Shown in pieces: positions 20,488 through 28,347 of a stretch of 40,936 nt of DNA; the stretch's first letter is position 1; every line of letters begins with the position of its first letter. This DNA is from Mesostigma viride. Taxonomy: Eukaryota > Streptophyta > Mesostigmatophyceae > Mesostigmatales > Mesostigmataceae. Below the pieces are notes generated by a model. The model was not told the DNA's origin and ran no database searches. It saw nothing but the letters and a program-made list of their open reading frames with translations. The stretch spans positions 64,001 through 104,936 of the forward strand of contig RPFO01000537.1 of assembly GCA_009746045.1 (NCBI GenBank). Reading direction: 5' to 3'. The position numbers and the translations under genes are program-made.

Positions 20488-21706
20488 CACATCGAGTCTA
20501 CATCTCCTTGCATCAAGGCCAGCGCGCGCTCCCATCCGAGCGGACGCTCGTCGAACTCGGACGCCGGTATCGGCCGGGGGGGACCACGACGCTCGCGGGG
20601 GCGGCGAAGACCGGGGAGGAGGTATCCGGAGGCGGGAAAGGATGCGTCCCCTCCTGTGCGTCAGCCACGCCCGCGGCCAACATCTGCACGAGCTGATACA
20701 CGGACATTCCCGGTACCGCGTACGAGACAGGATCGACAAACAGTCGCGAGGCGGACAGCGAGGAGGCGGGTAACTGGTACACGACAGGCGCAGGCGGGGG
20801 CGCTCCCCCGAACCCTCTCACTTGGTACGAGTCCAGGAGATGCGACACGTAGTTCAGCACCAGTTGTCGATTGCGTATCTGGGTGTCCGACGCCATGACG
20901 TCCTCGCCCACCTCCTTCGACAGCGCCGCCTTGACCATCCCCTTGTAGGTCATGAGGCCGGTGTATCCAGCGTGGGGGTCGACCGCGACCAGCTGGCAAA
21001 AGTACGCGTGCCACTGGGGGACGTAGTCCCCGTCCAGCATCATCATCGTCTCCCGCCCGGCTTCCCCGTTCTCCGCCAGCTGGATCATCATCTCCACCAT
21101 CTCGGCCGCCATGCGCTCGAGTCCCATGACAAGCGAGGCCTTGTCCTTCTTCGCCTTGACGATCTCGGGATGGCGGAACAGATGGAGGGTCGACCGGCGT
21201 TGAAACCCTAAACGTTGGACCTGGCGGTCGAGCCGATTCAGCTCGACCTCGTTGAAGGCGTGCCGCGTGACAGGATCCTCGAAGGTCCCGGAATCCAGTA
21301 TGAATTCCGCGAGCCTCGGAGCGTCGAACCCAATGACGGTCCTGTCCGGCAACACGAGCTTGAACACGCGGGATTTGTGCGGGAGCGGTTCGAGCATGAT
21401 CATGTCCTCCTTGTTTTTCGGGAACAGGGCGACGTGCTTCTTGATGCGCGCGATCGCCTTGGCCCTCGCGAGGAACGTCCTCCTCGCCCATCGCTGGATC
21501 TTGCGCGCGGCCAGCACGGCGACCAGACTGGCTTCCGCCTGCCGCTTGGTGATCCATTTGGGGGTGACGAACCCCAGTTTCGTACACAGCTGACGGATAT
21601 CGACCACCGTGAGCGGGGAGAACCGTCTCTTCCCTATACCCTTCACGACCGACGCGTTCAAGGCCAGACTCCGACATATCCTAACAGGAGGTAGTTTTTT
21701 CCTCAT
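20488..21706 (-). CDS. U-box/RING-like domain protein with IQ motif
   Basis: About 406 residues. After a basic start (MRKKLPPVRICRSLALNA), an IQ-type helix (ARKIQRWARRTFLARAKAIARIKK) is followed by FKLVLPDRTVIGFDAPRLAEFILDSGTFEDPVTRHAFNEVELNRLDRQ. The segment SGTFEDPVTRHAFNEVELNRLD resembles the U-box core (dP(V/I)t...f....i..w), a ubiquitin E3-type fold; similar small modules occur in other giant viruses. The C-terminal third is Pro/Ala/Ser-rich. The frame breaks at a C7 run near 20578; the neighbouring frame continues PIPASEFDERPLGWERALALM to TGA at 20488. If the U-box assignment holds, it could direct ubiquitin transfer. Confidence 0.62.
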
Positions 21707-21856
21707 TCCCTACAGAGCCCCCGGAGAATAATCCGTCGAGAGAGATGATGAGGAGGAGCGAGAGGCGGCTTATCAACCCTTCCGACCGATGTCGGTTAGC
21801 CGACACGATCGTGTTGGAATGGGGTTACAAATATAACCGCCGCGTATATCGAGACG

Positions 21857-22104
21857 ATGGACGATTTCGAGATCGATCGGACGGCCATGATCAAAATGTT
21901 CGAACAACTCGGCGGGCTACCGTCGGATCTGATCGACGCGCTCAAGGCCGCGGAAACGGACGCGGAGTTCATCGACGCGATCGAAACCATATCCCGACGG
22001 CGGTTATCGCCCCCCGCCGGCGCCCCGCACCCACCCCCACCCCCAAACCCCAGAAAATGTGGCGCAAAATGGCGACGTTGAGAGCCAGGAGACGTTGTAA
22101 ATAA
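21857..22104 (+). CDS. Small hypothetical protein with basic tail
   Basis: From ATG 21857: an acidic helical start (MDDFEIDRTAMIKMFEQLGG, then ALKAAETDAEFIDAIETI). In the original frame it ends at 22081 with a Pro-rich tail. A one-base break near 21990 would give a tail with PTAVIAPRRRPAPTPTPKPQ and end ...LRARRRCK at TAA 22104, which lies right before the AATAACTTTATTTA signal. The second reading gives the usual spacing to the signal, but I cannot decide. It is preceded by CGCGTATATCGAGACG. Confidence 0.5.
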
Positions 22105-22125
22105 CTTTATTTATCCGAATATGTA
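22085..22125. terminator. AT-rich end between convergent genes
   Basis: TGTAAATAACTTTATTTATCCG lies between the convergent ends at 22104 and 22126. Read on the minus strand it contains AATAAAG, a polyadenylation-type signal for the minus gene. Confidence 0.4.
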
Positions 22126-22934
22126 TCACAAAAGGTCCAAGTTCATGGCGGACTCGTGAGGACCGTTCACCACTATCAAATGGGCGATGGCGGAGGCCAC
22201 CGCGTGGAACGGCGTCAACCCGCTGGCATGTTGGTACACGTCCTTGGCGACCCCGAGTATGGCGTTCACGAGGGCTTCCGCGACTTCGCGCGTGACCCCC
22301 TTGGCCTGCACCATGGACGCGACGTGCACTAGGGAGCAGACGGCGACCACGTCCACGTCGGCGGCGTGCATGGCGGTGGCGAGGGCGAGTCGCAAGAGAG
22401 CGGAGTCGACGGGGTCGTCGCTTTGAGCTCTGCGTACGAAGTGCGACGCGAGCGTTTGCAAGACCCCGACTTGATCGACTTCCGCTACAAACTCGGACAA
22501 CCGCGAGTCATGAAACAGGGCGACGGCGGAGTCAAAGTCCCCCGCGCGCTTCGAGAAGTCCGGCGCCGGCGCCTCGCCGTCTCGACGATCGTGGATTTCG
22601 GCGTCGACGGCGGCGTACAGGTCCCTCCACTGCGAGGGGGATATCGACATCCGTCGAAACCGGACAGGTATTGCAAGGACGTTGAGCGGGCGACGGCGAA
22701 CACCGGACACCCGTACTGTTCTCGCGCCTCTTTCGGGAACAGCAGAGCCCCGAGACACGCCCTGTGTAATTCGGCGACGTACGACTGCGGCACGTTTAAC
22801 GGACAGGACTTGAGCGCGTACTTGCCCAATTCCTCGACCATGGGCTGCAAGTAATCCGGGTCGACGACGGACCCTTCCATCATCATTTTGAACCGGGACA
22901 GGTTGGCGTGGAGGTTTCGGTCGATGCGCAACAT
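22126..22934 (-). CDS. Helical hypothetical protein, frameshifted
   Basis: About 269 residues from ATG 22934 (MLRIDRNLHANLSRFKMMMEG). Both halves are Ala/Val/Leu-rich and helical, with no membrane segment or catalytic motif. A break at a C5 run near 22638 moves from GFDGCRYP to SQWRDLYAAVDAEIHDRR, and the rest runs through FDSAVALFHDSRLSEFVAEV to ...HESAMNLDLL. The promoter is shared with the divergent gene at 22994 (TATAAAAG on the minus strand). The family is not recognised. Confidence 0.62.
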
Positions 22935-22964
22935 GTTGGAGACAGAACGCTCGCCATGGGCTCT

Positions 22965-22993
22965 CGTTCGCCTTTTATAGCATCGGTATAGGA
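22965..22993. promoter_or_regulatory. Divergent TATA promoter
   Basis: CCTTTTATAGCATCGGTATAGG lies between the divergent genes. Read on the minus strand it gives CTATAAAAGG, a textbook TATA box about 45 bases before ATG 22934; on the plus strand GGTATAGG precedes ATG 22994 by a few bases. Confidence 0.5.
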
Positions 22994-23458
22994 ATGGAAA
23001 CACCGACACGACCGACACCGACGGTCACGAACGATTTGAAACCGCCCCGGATCGAGTCGTTCCAATCCGCGCCGCCCGCCACGCCTCCGCCGACGTCCGT
23101 ACTGTACTTGTCGTTCGGCGGAGGGTACCGCGTCGCGAACCTCTTGTTCTTCCCTGTCATCTTCGCCGTCTTGGCGTTCTTCGTGGATAGGGCCCTCGTG
23201 CGACGCGTGAACAAGGAGAACCACCGGACGTTCCAATTCCTTCGCGCTCTGCCACACGTTTTGTACGGAATCGTGACGTGCGTGATCTTCGTCCCCGACT
23301 GGATCCGCGCGGGGTGGTTGCGCGCGTCGGCGTCCATCGCGATCGTTCTATACGTCAAGCTGGCGGTCTCCGCCTTCTACACGTCGGTGACGTCTCACGT
23401 GCTCCAGCGACTCCAGACGCGCTCCGTCGTGCGCGACGCGCAGACCGACGCGAAATAA
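22994..23458 (+). CDS. Multi-pass membrane protein, 154 aa
   Basis: A 154-residue protein with a Pro/Thr-rich N-terminal 40 residues and three hydrophobic stretches: about residues 48-65 (VANLLFFPVIFAVLAFFV), 86-106 (ALPHVLYGIVTCVIFVPDWI) and 113-130 (ASASIAIVLYVKLAVSAFY). The C-terminus is polar. The frame is intact and has strong G/C third-position bias. The family is not recognised. A virion, factory or host membrane location is likely. Confidence 0.7.
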   Translation: METPTRPTPTVTNDLKPPRIESFQSAPPATPPPTSVLYLSFGGGYRVANLLFFPVIFAVLAFFVDRALVRRVNKENHRTFQFLRALPHVLYGIVTCVIFVPDWIRAGWLRASASIAIVLYVKLAVSAFYTSVTSHVLQRLQTRSVVRDAQTDAK

Positions 23459-23476
23459 TTCTCTCCCCATCCGTCA

Positions 23477-23767
23477 ATGACGTCCCTTCTCCGCTGTTTC
23501 CGGCCACGCCAAGTGCACGCGAACAAGAACGAGGGGACCGTGATCGCGGGGTCGCTCCTCCCGCCGGATCTCGTCGCCGACGCGTCGAAATCCTCGAAAA
23601 AAGGCTCGCGGCTTAAACCACACGATGCCAACGCACACCCGCTTCCATCCGGACACCCTGGCCGCCCACTCCCGCTTCCTGGACCCTCTTCCTACATGGA
23701 CGCCTCCCGGCACGGTCACATTACAAGCCCCTCGCTTATCAGTTCCCAATCGAACCGAGATGAGTGA
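23477..23767 (+). CDS. Possible small Pro/Ser-rich protein
   Basis: A 96-residue frame starting 18 bases after the previous gene (MTSLLRCFRPRQVHANKNEG). It is polar, with Ser/Pro/His-rich sequence after residue 50. The first 45 residues look more protein-like than the rest, and an overlapping frame from 23625 to 23816 could carry the true C-terminus if another indel exists. No family is recognised. Confidence 0.4.
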   Translation: MTSLLRCFRPRQVHANKNEGTVIAGSLLPPDLVADASKSSKKGSRLKPHDANAHPLPSGHPGRPLPLPGPSSYMDASRHGHITSPSLISSQSNRDE

Positions 23768-23829
23768 GCGAAAAAAAACGGATAAGATCCATTCATTGAC
23801 AGGGGTTAATATGTAAATCTGTTGTATAC

Positions 23830-24249
23830 ATGTCTCCCGAAGTGCGCGACTTGGAACTAGAAGAACTGCACAGCGCCCAGTCGTCGTACATGAAGGAGGT
23901 CGGGGGGAGGAGAGAGGCGGTCGTGGGCAGTGCGGGGGGGATAAAAGGCTCGTTCTTGCTGGACGAGAAGCACCGCAAGGTCATCGTGGTGAAGGAGTGG
24001 ACCAAATGGGAACAAGGGGTGTCTGAACTTGCTCATTACAAAACGGAGTACCCAGGATACACTCTCGAGCTGCACCTGTTTCGGGGAAGCGGCTCTACAA
24101 ACATGCCCCCCTCCTATCTGCAATTCGTCCGGTTCGTGTGCAAGAGTCACCGATTCCGAGTGACCATCCACAAGGGCGCGGTTTTCCCGCTTTCCAACCC
24201 GTGGTGGAAAACCTCCCACCTTTGTTGTTTTAAGCCGTCATTTGGATAA
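23830..24249 (+). CDS. Diverged, probably inactive paralogue of the nuclease domain
   Basis: A 139-residue protein. The section KVIVVKEWTKWEQGVSELAHYKTEYP followed by LELHLF aligns with KLIVEVKGFQRWMEGVGQLVSYGKYFP and LHLF of the protein at 13028-13659; the later LQFVRFVCKSHRFRVTI aligns with LEKVLIAHDVCLSTGIELTF. The catalytic Glu of EVK is Val here (VVK), and the upstream LIDIF Asp is not clearly preserved, so it is probably not a nuclease. It lacks the MSV199 domain. It could be a regulatory or antagonist copy, or a relic under relaxed selection. The start follows TGTTGTATACATG. Confidence 0.6.
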   Translation: MSPEVRDLELEELHSAQSSYMKEVGGRREAVVGSAGGIKGSFLLDEKHRKVIVVKEWTKWEQGVSELAHYKTEYPGYTLELHLFRGSGSTNMPPSYLQFVRFVCKSHRFRVTIHKGAVFPLSNPWWKTSHLCCFKPSFG

Positions 24250-24258
24250 ACCCGCCAC

Positions 24259-25074
24259 TCACGCGATGGTCTTGTGAGACGTCGGCAAGACACCGCCCCT
24301 TTCCAAGGCGTGGCGGAGACAGAGGGAGTCGATCACGTCCCGGATCGCGAACATCCCGGGCGTCTCCCCCGCCCTCACGTTCCAGGCGGCTCGTCTACAC
24401 GCGCCGCCCAGGTTACGTCGGATCCAGTCCTCGTCGTCCCACTCCACGCGCACGGAAGGGACGTGGTCCCACCCCTCGTCGCCGAAGACGTGATCCACGA
24501 GCGTGACGAAGACGAACTCGTCCAAACAGACGCAATTGTCGGCGTCGGACTCGGACTCGTGCTCGACCAACGTCGTCTCCAGGCGAGGACGTATCGCGCG
24601 ATAATGGTCGGCGGCCAGAAGACAGAATTGGGTGGAGAGCGAGGAGGCGGACCTCGACAAAAGCTCGTTCGCGTAAACGGTCGTGGGCAAGGCGAAACTT
24701 GACTCGAACACGGATTTCCCGTAGAGATTCTCGCACGCGGACAAGAAGTCGGGCGGGGACAGACAAGGAACCGTGGTCTCGCCGACGAGAGCGAAGTGCG
24801 TCACATCCAGGTGCGCGGCTGCCGCGTCGAACAACGTCAACTCGGCGCGCAAGAGCCACGAATGGTCTCGACGCGATGACACGGACGGCACCTCGACGGC
24901 GTCGCACTCCCATATCCATTTACGCAAGGAATCGACGTCCTCCCTCTCGAATTCCGAGGCGTGCACGAAGAACCGCAACCGGCCGCGCGCGGGACCGGCC
25001 GCGGCGAGCCAGTCCTTCCACACCCCCGACGTGTAGAAGGAGTCGGTGAGCAGGAAACACACGGCCACCGTCAT
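24259..25074 (-). CDS. GT14-like (core-2/I-branching type) glycosyltransferase
   Basis: A 271-residue intact protein. The order of motifs fits the core-2/I-branching glycosyltransferase family (GT14): MTVAVCFLLTDSFYTSGVWKDW; LRFFVHASEFE; HSWLLRAELTLFDAAAA; VTHFALVGETTVPCLSPPDF (usual form: FxLlSExxxPL); QFCLLAADHYRAI; and CLDEFVFVTLVDHVF, where DE near the C-terminus is the expected acidic pair. The family transfers sugars such as GlcNAc or xylose from nucleotide sugars onto glycans; the substrate here is unknown. There is no N-terminal membrane anchor, unlike Golgi members, so it may act in the cytoplasm, as viral glycosyltransferases often do. Its ATG directly abuts the stop of the next upstream gene (TGAATG). 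Confidence 0.65.
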   Translation of the reverse strand: MTVAVCFLLTDSFYTSGVWKDWLAAAGPARGRLRFFVHASEFEREDVDSLRKWIWECDAVEVPSVSSRRDHSWLLRAELTLFDAAAAHLDVTHFALVGETTVPCLSPPDFLSACENLYGKSVFESSFALPTTVYANELLSRSASSLSTQFCLLAADHYRAIRPRLETTLVEHESESDADNCVCLDEFVFVTLVDHVFGDEGWDHVPSVRVEWDDEDWIRRNLGGACRRAAWNVRAGETPGMFAIRDVIDSLCLRHALERGGVLPTSHKTIA

Positions 25075-25662
25075 TCAGGGCCGCACCCGTAGCGGACACA
25101 AAACTCGCAGGCCGACGAACGAACATCGCCCGCACCGGTCATCACGACCGGTCGCCGATCGCGAGCGCTGGCCGTCTCGGTAGACGTGCGTCTTCGTGCG
25201 GACCTCCGACGCGTCCCGGACGAGTTTGAGATTGGCCTCGTTCAGGATGTAGCATCGGTATCGAACGGTGAACGATTGGGGAGGATTTTTGGGGTTGAGA
25301 TAGAATCGTATGTTTTTGTATGTGTAGGTACTGGCACACGTCACCGTCGTAACGTCCTGAGGATCGAACTCTTGGTCCCCGATGACGACGCGGACCTTCA
25401 CGTCGCAGTCGACTCCCCGCAAAACGTCGCACGTCGGCAGACGCGTCGCGGAGAAGACGTACTCGCCCGTTTTGTCGTCGACCTCGAACGCGGCGACGTT
25501 GTTGACGACATACGCGTGCTCGGGCTCGTAGACGACTGCCTGGGTCCACCCCTCGCCCACCTCCGTGCGCGGCGGAGTCGTCAGGACCTGCAACGCGTCC
25601 GTGTAGGTGCCCGGGCCGAGCTCGTACACGGGGAGGCTGTCCAGGAACTGGTCGATATCCAT
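25075..25662 (-). CDS. Hypothetical protein, beta-rich with Cys tail
   Basis: A 195-residue intact frame. The opening (MDIDQFLDSLPVYELGPGTYTDALQVL) is followed by beta-rich sequence (QAVVYEPEHAYVVNNVAAFEV, NIRFYLNPKNPPQSFTVRYRCYI) suggesting a jelly-roll or Ig-like sandwich. The last 40 residues are basic and have three spaced Cys (RCGRCSF, LCPL). It immediately precedes the glycosyltransferase gene on the same strand, with no gap, so the pair is probably one transcription unit. A small capsid or decoration protein modified by the enzyme is conceivable but speculative. Confidence 0.6.
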   Translation of the reverse strand: MDIDQFLDSLPVYELGPGTYTDALQVLTTPPRTEVGEGWTQAVVYEPEHAYVVNNVAAFEVDDKTGEYVFSATRLPTCDVLRGVDCDVKVRVVIGDQEFDPQDVTTVTCASTYTYKNIRFYLNPKNPPQSFTVRYRCYILNEANLKLVRDASEVRTKTHVYRDGQRSRSATGRDDRCGRCSFVGLRVLCPLRVRP

Positions 25663-25710
25663 ACTTACGTCGGAGTAACGACGCGATTTATTCGACCGCC
25701 AATAGACGCG

Positions 25711-26471
25711 CTACTTCTGCTTCTTCTTCTTCTTGGCCGGTGGCTCTTCGAACGTCTTCGCGACTGTCAGGTCGATCACCTCCCGTTGCGCCTTGGTCAC
25801 GCGTCCGACTCGGACGGACTCGCACGACGCCAGCACGTCCGTCAGCCGTCCCTCCATGTCCACAAAGTCCCCGTTATCGTGCCCCGTCGCCTTGAGACCG
25901 TACTGATTGTAATACCGCACGAGGTCCTCGTTGTCCCGTACCAGACACGCCACTCTCCTCAGTTTCGCCATATCGTTCTTCGCGAACGCGTCTTTCAAGC
26001 TCGCGTACGTGTTCTCGTACTTCCGCAGCAGATAGTAAATCTTGGCTTTCGACCACCCGTTGTATACACTCTCGTCCGGGCATTGCGCACCGGCCGCTTC
26101 TAGTTCCACTATGGCCGTTCGGCGGTCCTTCATCATCGGCGCGAGCAAAGACATGCCATAACACAACAACTTGCGACCGACGCCTCGGAACGTCGCAATC
26201 TCCTCCTTCGAAGCGTCCCCCGGAAATTCCTTCGCAAGCACGCTGAACCAACTGATGTGGATCCTGTTGCGTTCGGGATACGCTTCTAACATAACCTCTA
26301 CCAAATTGCGAGTCGGGTGAGCCCTCACCAACCGCGAGTCGTACGTCGAGGGACGAGCACGTCAACCCGCAAGGCTTTATACCCGCCTCTATCGGCGAAC
26401 GAACGCGTCACACGCAGACTCCTCCCCTTGAGCGTGGGGAGATCTAGGCCCGTCACTTCTGTTTCCTCCAT
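25711..26471 (-). CDS. Hypothetical protein with Lys-rich tail, frameshifted
   Basis: About 253 residues if the frame from ATG 26471 (MEETEVTGLDLPTLKGRSL) is joined to the downstream frame at a C3 run near 26352 (DVLV continues as PSTYDSRLVRAHPTRNL). Without this join the best start is ATG 26292 (MLEAYPERNRIH). The body is helical and charged, with a conserved-looking stretch of Cys/Leu (FRGVGRKLLCYGMSLLAPMM). It ends in PPAKKKKKQK, a likely nuclear signal. GGTATAAAG at about 26384 could be a promoter for the shorter form. The family is not recognised. Confidence 0.55.
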
Positions 26472-26551
26472 AATTGAGCACTTTATTGTTACCATGCGAT
26501 TTAAAGTTATATTTTCAAACAAGTCCTTTATTCATAATAATAAAGTTACGT
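26472..26551 (-). terminator. AT-rich 3-prime end with AATAAA signals
   Basis: Between the end of the MYND gene (26552) and the start at 26471, both minus. Read on the minus strand the stretch contains TTTATTATTATGAATAAAGG and AACAATAAAGTG, giving polyadenylation-type hexamers 25-70 bases past the MYND stop. Confidence 0.45.
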
Positions 26552-27573
26552 TTACAACATCACAAGCTCGTCTCCCATAGAGACCTTCCACTCGTGGGGG
26601 CACCGGAGAGGCGGCACACCGCCGCCACTGTGGTAAAGGGCGTGGGCGCTCTTGATGCACTTGTCCAGGTTGGCCCGCGACCTCCGCAAAACATCGCATT
26701 CGTGCGAGGTCACGGAGCAGACCGCCGAACAGAAGACCGCGTCCTTGCAGACGCACAGTCGCCGCTCCTCGCCCCTGGTCAACTTCTTTCCGCAATAGTG
26801 TCCCAGGCAGACGGGCGCCGAAAACTCGCCGCTCGCGTTCACGCGCGTCCAAGTGCGAAAGGGGGGGACCGCGGGCTCCGGATTCTTCTCCATCCACTTG
26901 TCCGACTTTGGTTTCGTCATGAGCTCGGACACCCACATCTTCCGGCGGGAGTCCGCCGGGTCCGCGAAACAGAACGCCACGACGAACTCGGTCTGGTCGT
27001 TGTACATCATCGCGCGCCAGTAGGTCTGAAGACACGCCTCCCTCAGCTCGCCCGCCGTCACCCAGTCGACGATCACCGACCTAGCCGCCTGCGTCAGGTG
27101 ATGGACGCGAATCAACAGGGCGCCGCGGCCATAGCCGTCGTGCATCTCCTTGCACTCCTCGAGCACGCGGTCGAAGTGGGCGTGCAGATGCCTCCACACG
27201 TTGGAGACGGCGAGGCGATGGCGGGCGCCGGAACTCGAGACTTGCCTGGCGACGTCGGTGACCGCCTGCGACCGCGGCCGGAGGATGCCGGCGATCCAAC
27301 CGTCCAGACGATTGCGGGCGATGACGACCTTGCGCTCGTTGGCGGGGACCTCGCCGCGAGACACTCGTATATCGTCCTCGAGAAGGAGCCGGCGTCGAAC
27401 AGGGACTCGCCGATATCAACGACCTTCTTACACACCGGCAACTCGATGCCGTCCGACGCCCGATCCGGCGATGGCTGTTTTTTCGATTCGACACAACTCA
27501 TTTTCAAAGGCTTTTTTTGGACCAAATGGATGTATTTTTTCAACGAAGGGATCTTCTTTAAAATGTGTTTCAT
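26552..27573 (-). CDS. MYND zinc-finger protein, frameshifted
   Basis: About 340 residues. The C-terminal section CLGHYCGKKLTRGEERRLCVCKDAVFCSAVCSVTSHECDV has the spacing of a MYND finger (C-x4-C ... C-x-C ... C-x3-C ... H-x-C), a protein-interaction module found in transcription regulators and in many giant viruses. The N-terminal frame (from ATG 27573, MKHILKKIPSLKKYIH, or ATG 27501, MSCVESKKQ) breaks near 27352 (RTIYECLA continues as RGEVPANERKVVIARNRL). The middle is helical, without recognised domains. A CCAAT element repeat lies about 100-150 bases upstream. It is the first of five accessory genes with this promoter type. Confidence 0.72.
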
Positions 27574-27662
27574 GGAGCCGACTAGCTGGCTGGGAGACTG
27601 ATAGTATTTGAGACGAGACCTCCCCTCTCTCCGCCGCACCGGCCATTTATTCCCACCCCAAC

Positions 27663-27715
27663 CGACATCTCGCGCTCTGATTGGCTACCTACACACTGCA
27701 TTCCTATTGGTCCGC
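27663..27715 (-). promoter_or_regulatory. CCAAT-type promoter repeat, copy A (MYND gene)
   Basis: A 32-base stretch, 27663-27694, containing CTCTGATTGGCTACC, is identical to copy B at 28290-28321. A second box, CTATTGGTCCGC, follows at 27704-27715. On the coding strand of the MYND gene these read CCAAT, 90-140 bases before ATG 27573. Confidence 0.65.
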
Positions 27716-27767
27716 TGACTTTCGCCAACCAATCCGACCGTCGAACCCCAGACACCGGTTCTGACGT

Positions 27768-28235
27768 TCAAGGTGACACCGACGCCACGAGAGGACACGA
27801 AAACGTCTCCTTCGAAAGACACTTTTGCAACCAACGCACCACGTTGTAAATGAAAGTGTCATTCTTAAGTTTCCCGTCAATTTCAGCGAGTACGTCGTCA
27901 CTGCTCCTCGTGTTAAGAAAACGCTTTATCATGATCTCAATGTAACATTCTCTCAGAGGCTCTTTGATCAACATTCTCAAGGTCCAAGGATGCGTCTCTA
28001 CCCACTCGCCTTGGACGTAGGTCCACCACCTCTTCCCGGTGAACTGATACGTCCCGTCCATGAGAGCAATAGCAGCATCAGCGACGCCACCGTGTGTCCA
28101 TCTATCACCATCCCAACGCTCGATAACTTTTTTCGCCTCGTCTTTGTTTAGCTTGCATGCACGAGGCGAGCGGCCCGTCGAGACTCGCTGACCGCTAGCG
28201 GAGTCGTAAGGCGTCCAAAAATACCTCCCGGCCAT
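27768..28235 (-). CDS. Small protein resembling part of D5-type primase
   Basis: A 155-residue intact frame from ATG 28235 (MAGRYFWTPYDSASGQ). The middle (TYQFTGKRWWTYVQGEWVETHPW, then LRMLIKEPLRECYIEIMIKRF and KLKNDTFIYNVVRWLQKCL) resembles the linker domain of viral D5/primase-helicase proteins (pattern Y.F.G.RW......L...I......), which precedes their helicase domain. Here it stands alone, without primase or AAA+ motifs. It may be a captured fragment, a competitor of the replicative enzyme, or a chance likeness. The CCAAT-type repeat (copy B) lies 55-105 bases upstream of the ATG. Confidence 0.55.
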   Translation of the reverse strand: MAGRYFWTPYDSASGQRVSTGRSPRACKLNKDEAKKVIERWDGDRWTHGGVADAAIALMDGTYQFTGKRWWTYVQGEWVETHPWTLRMLIKEPLRECYIEIMIKRFLNTRSSDDVLAEIDGKLKNDTFIYNVVRWLQKCLSKETFSCPLVASVSP

Positions 28236-28289
28236 TGCGACAATCACACAAATCCAGCCGAGTTGGTTCCTTTATTGCCTTCTCAAAAC

Positions 28290-28341
28290 GACATCTCGCG
28301 CTCTGATTGGCTACCTACACCCTCCTCTCTGATTGGCCAAC
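28290..28341 (-). promoter_or_regulatory. CCAAT-type promoter repeat, copy B
   Basis: 28290-28321 is identical over 32 bases to copy A; a second box CTCTGATTGGCCAACG is at 28326-28341. It lies between the end of the BRO-like gene (28348) and the start of the 28235 gene, with CCAAT on the coding strand of the latter. Confidence 0.65.
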
Positions 28342-28347
28342 GACACG

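Noticed and set aside
9458-27573. Programmed ribosomal frameshifting as the cause of the split genes
   Set aside because: Too many genes, both shift directions, and no consistent slippery heptamer with downstream structure; error or decay is simpler.
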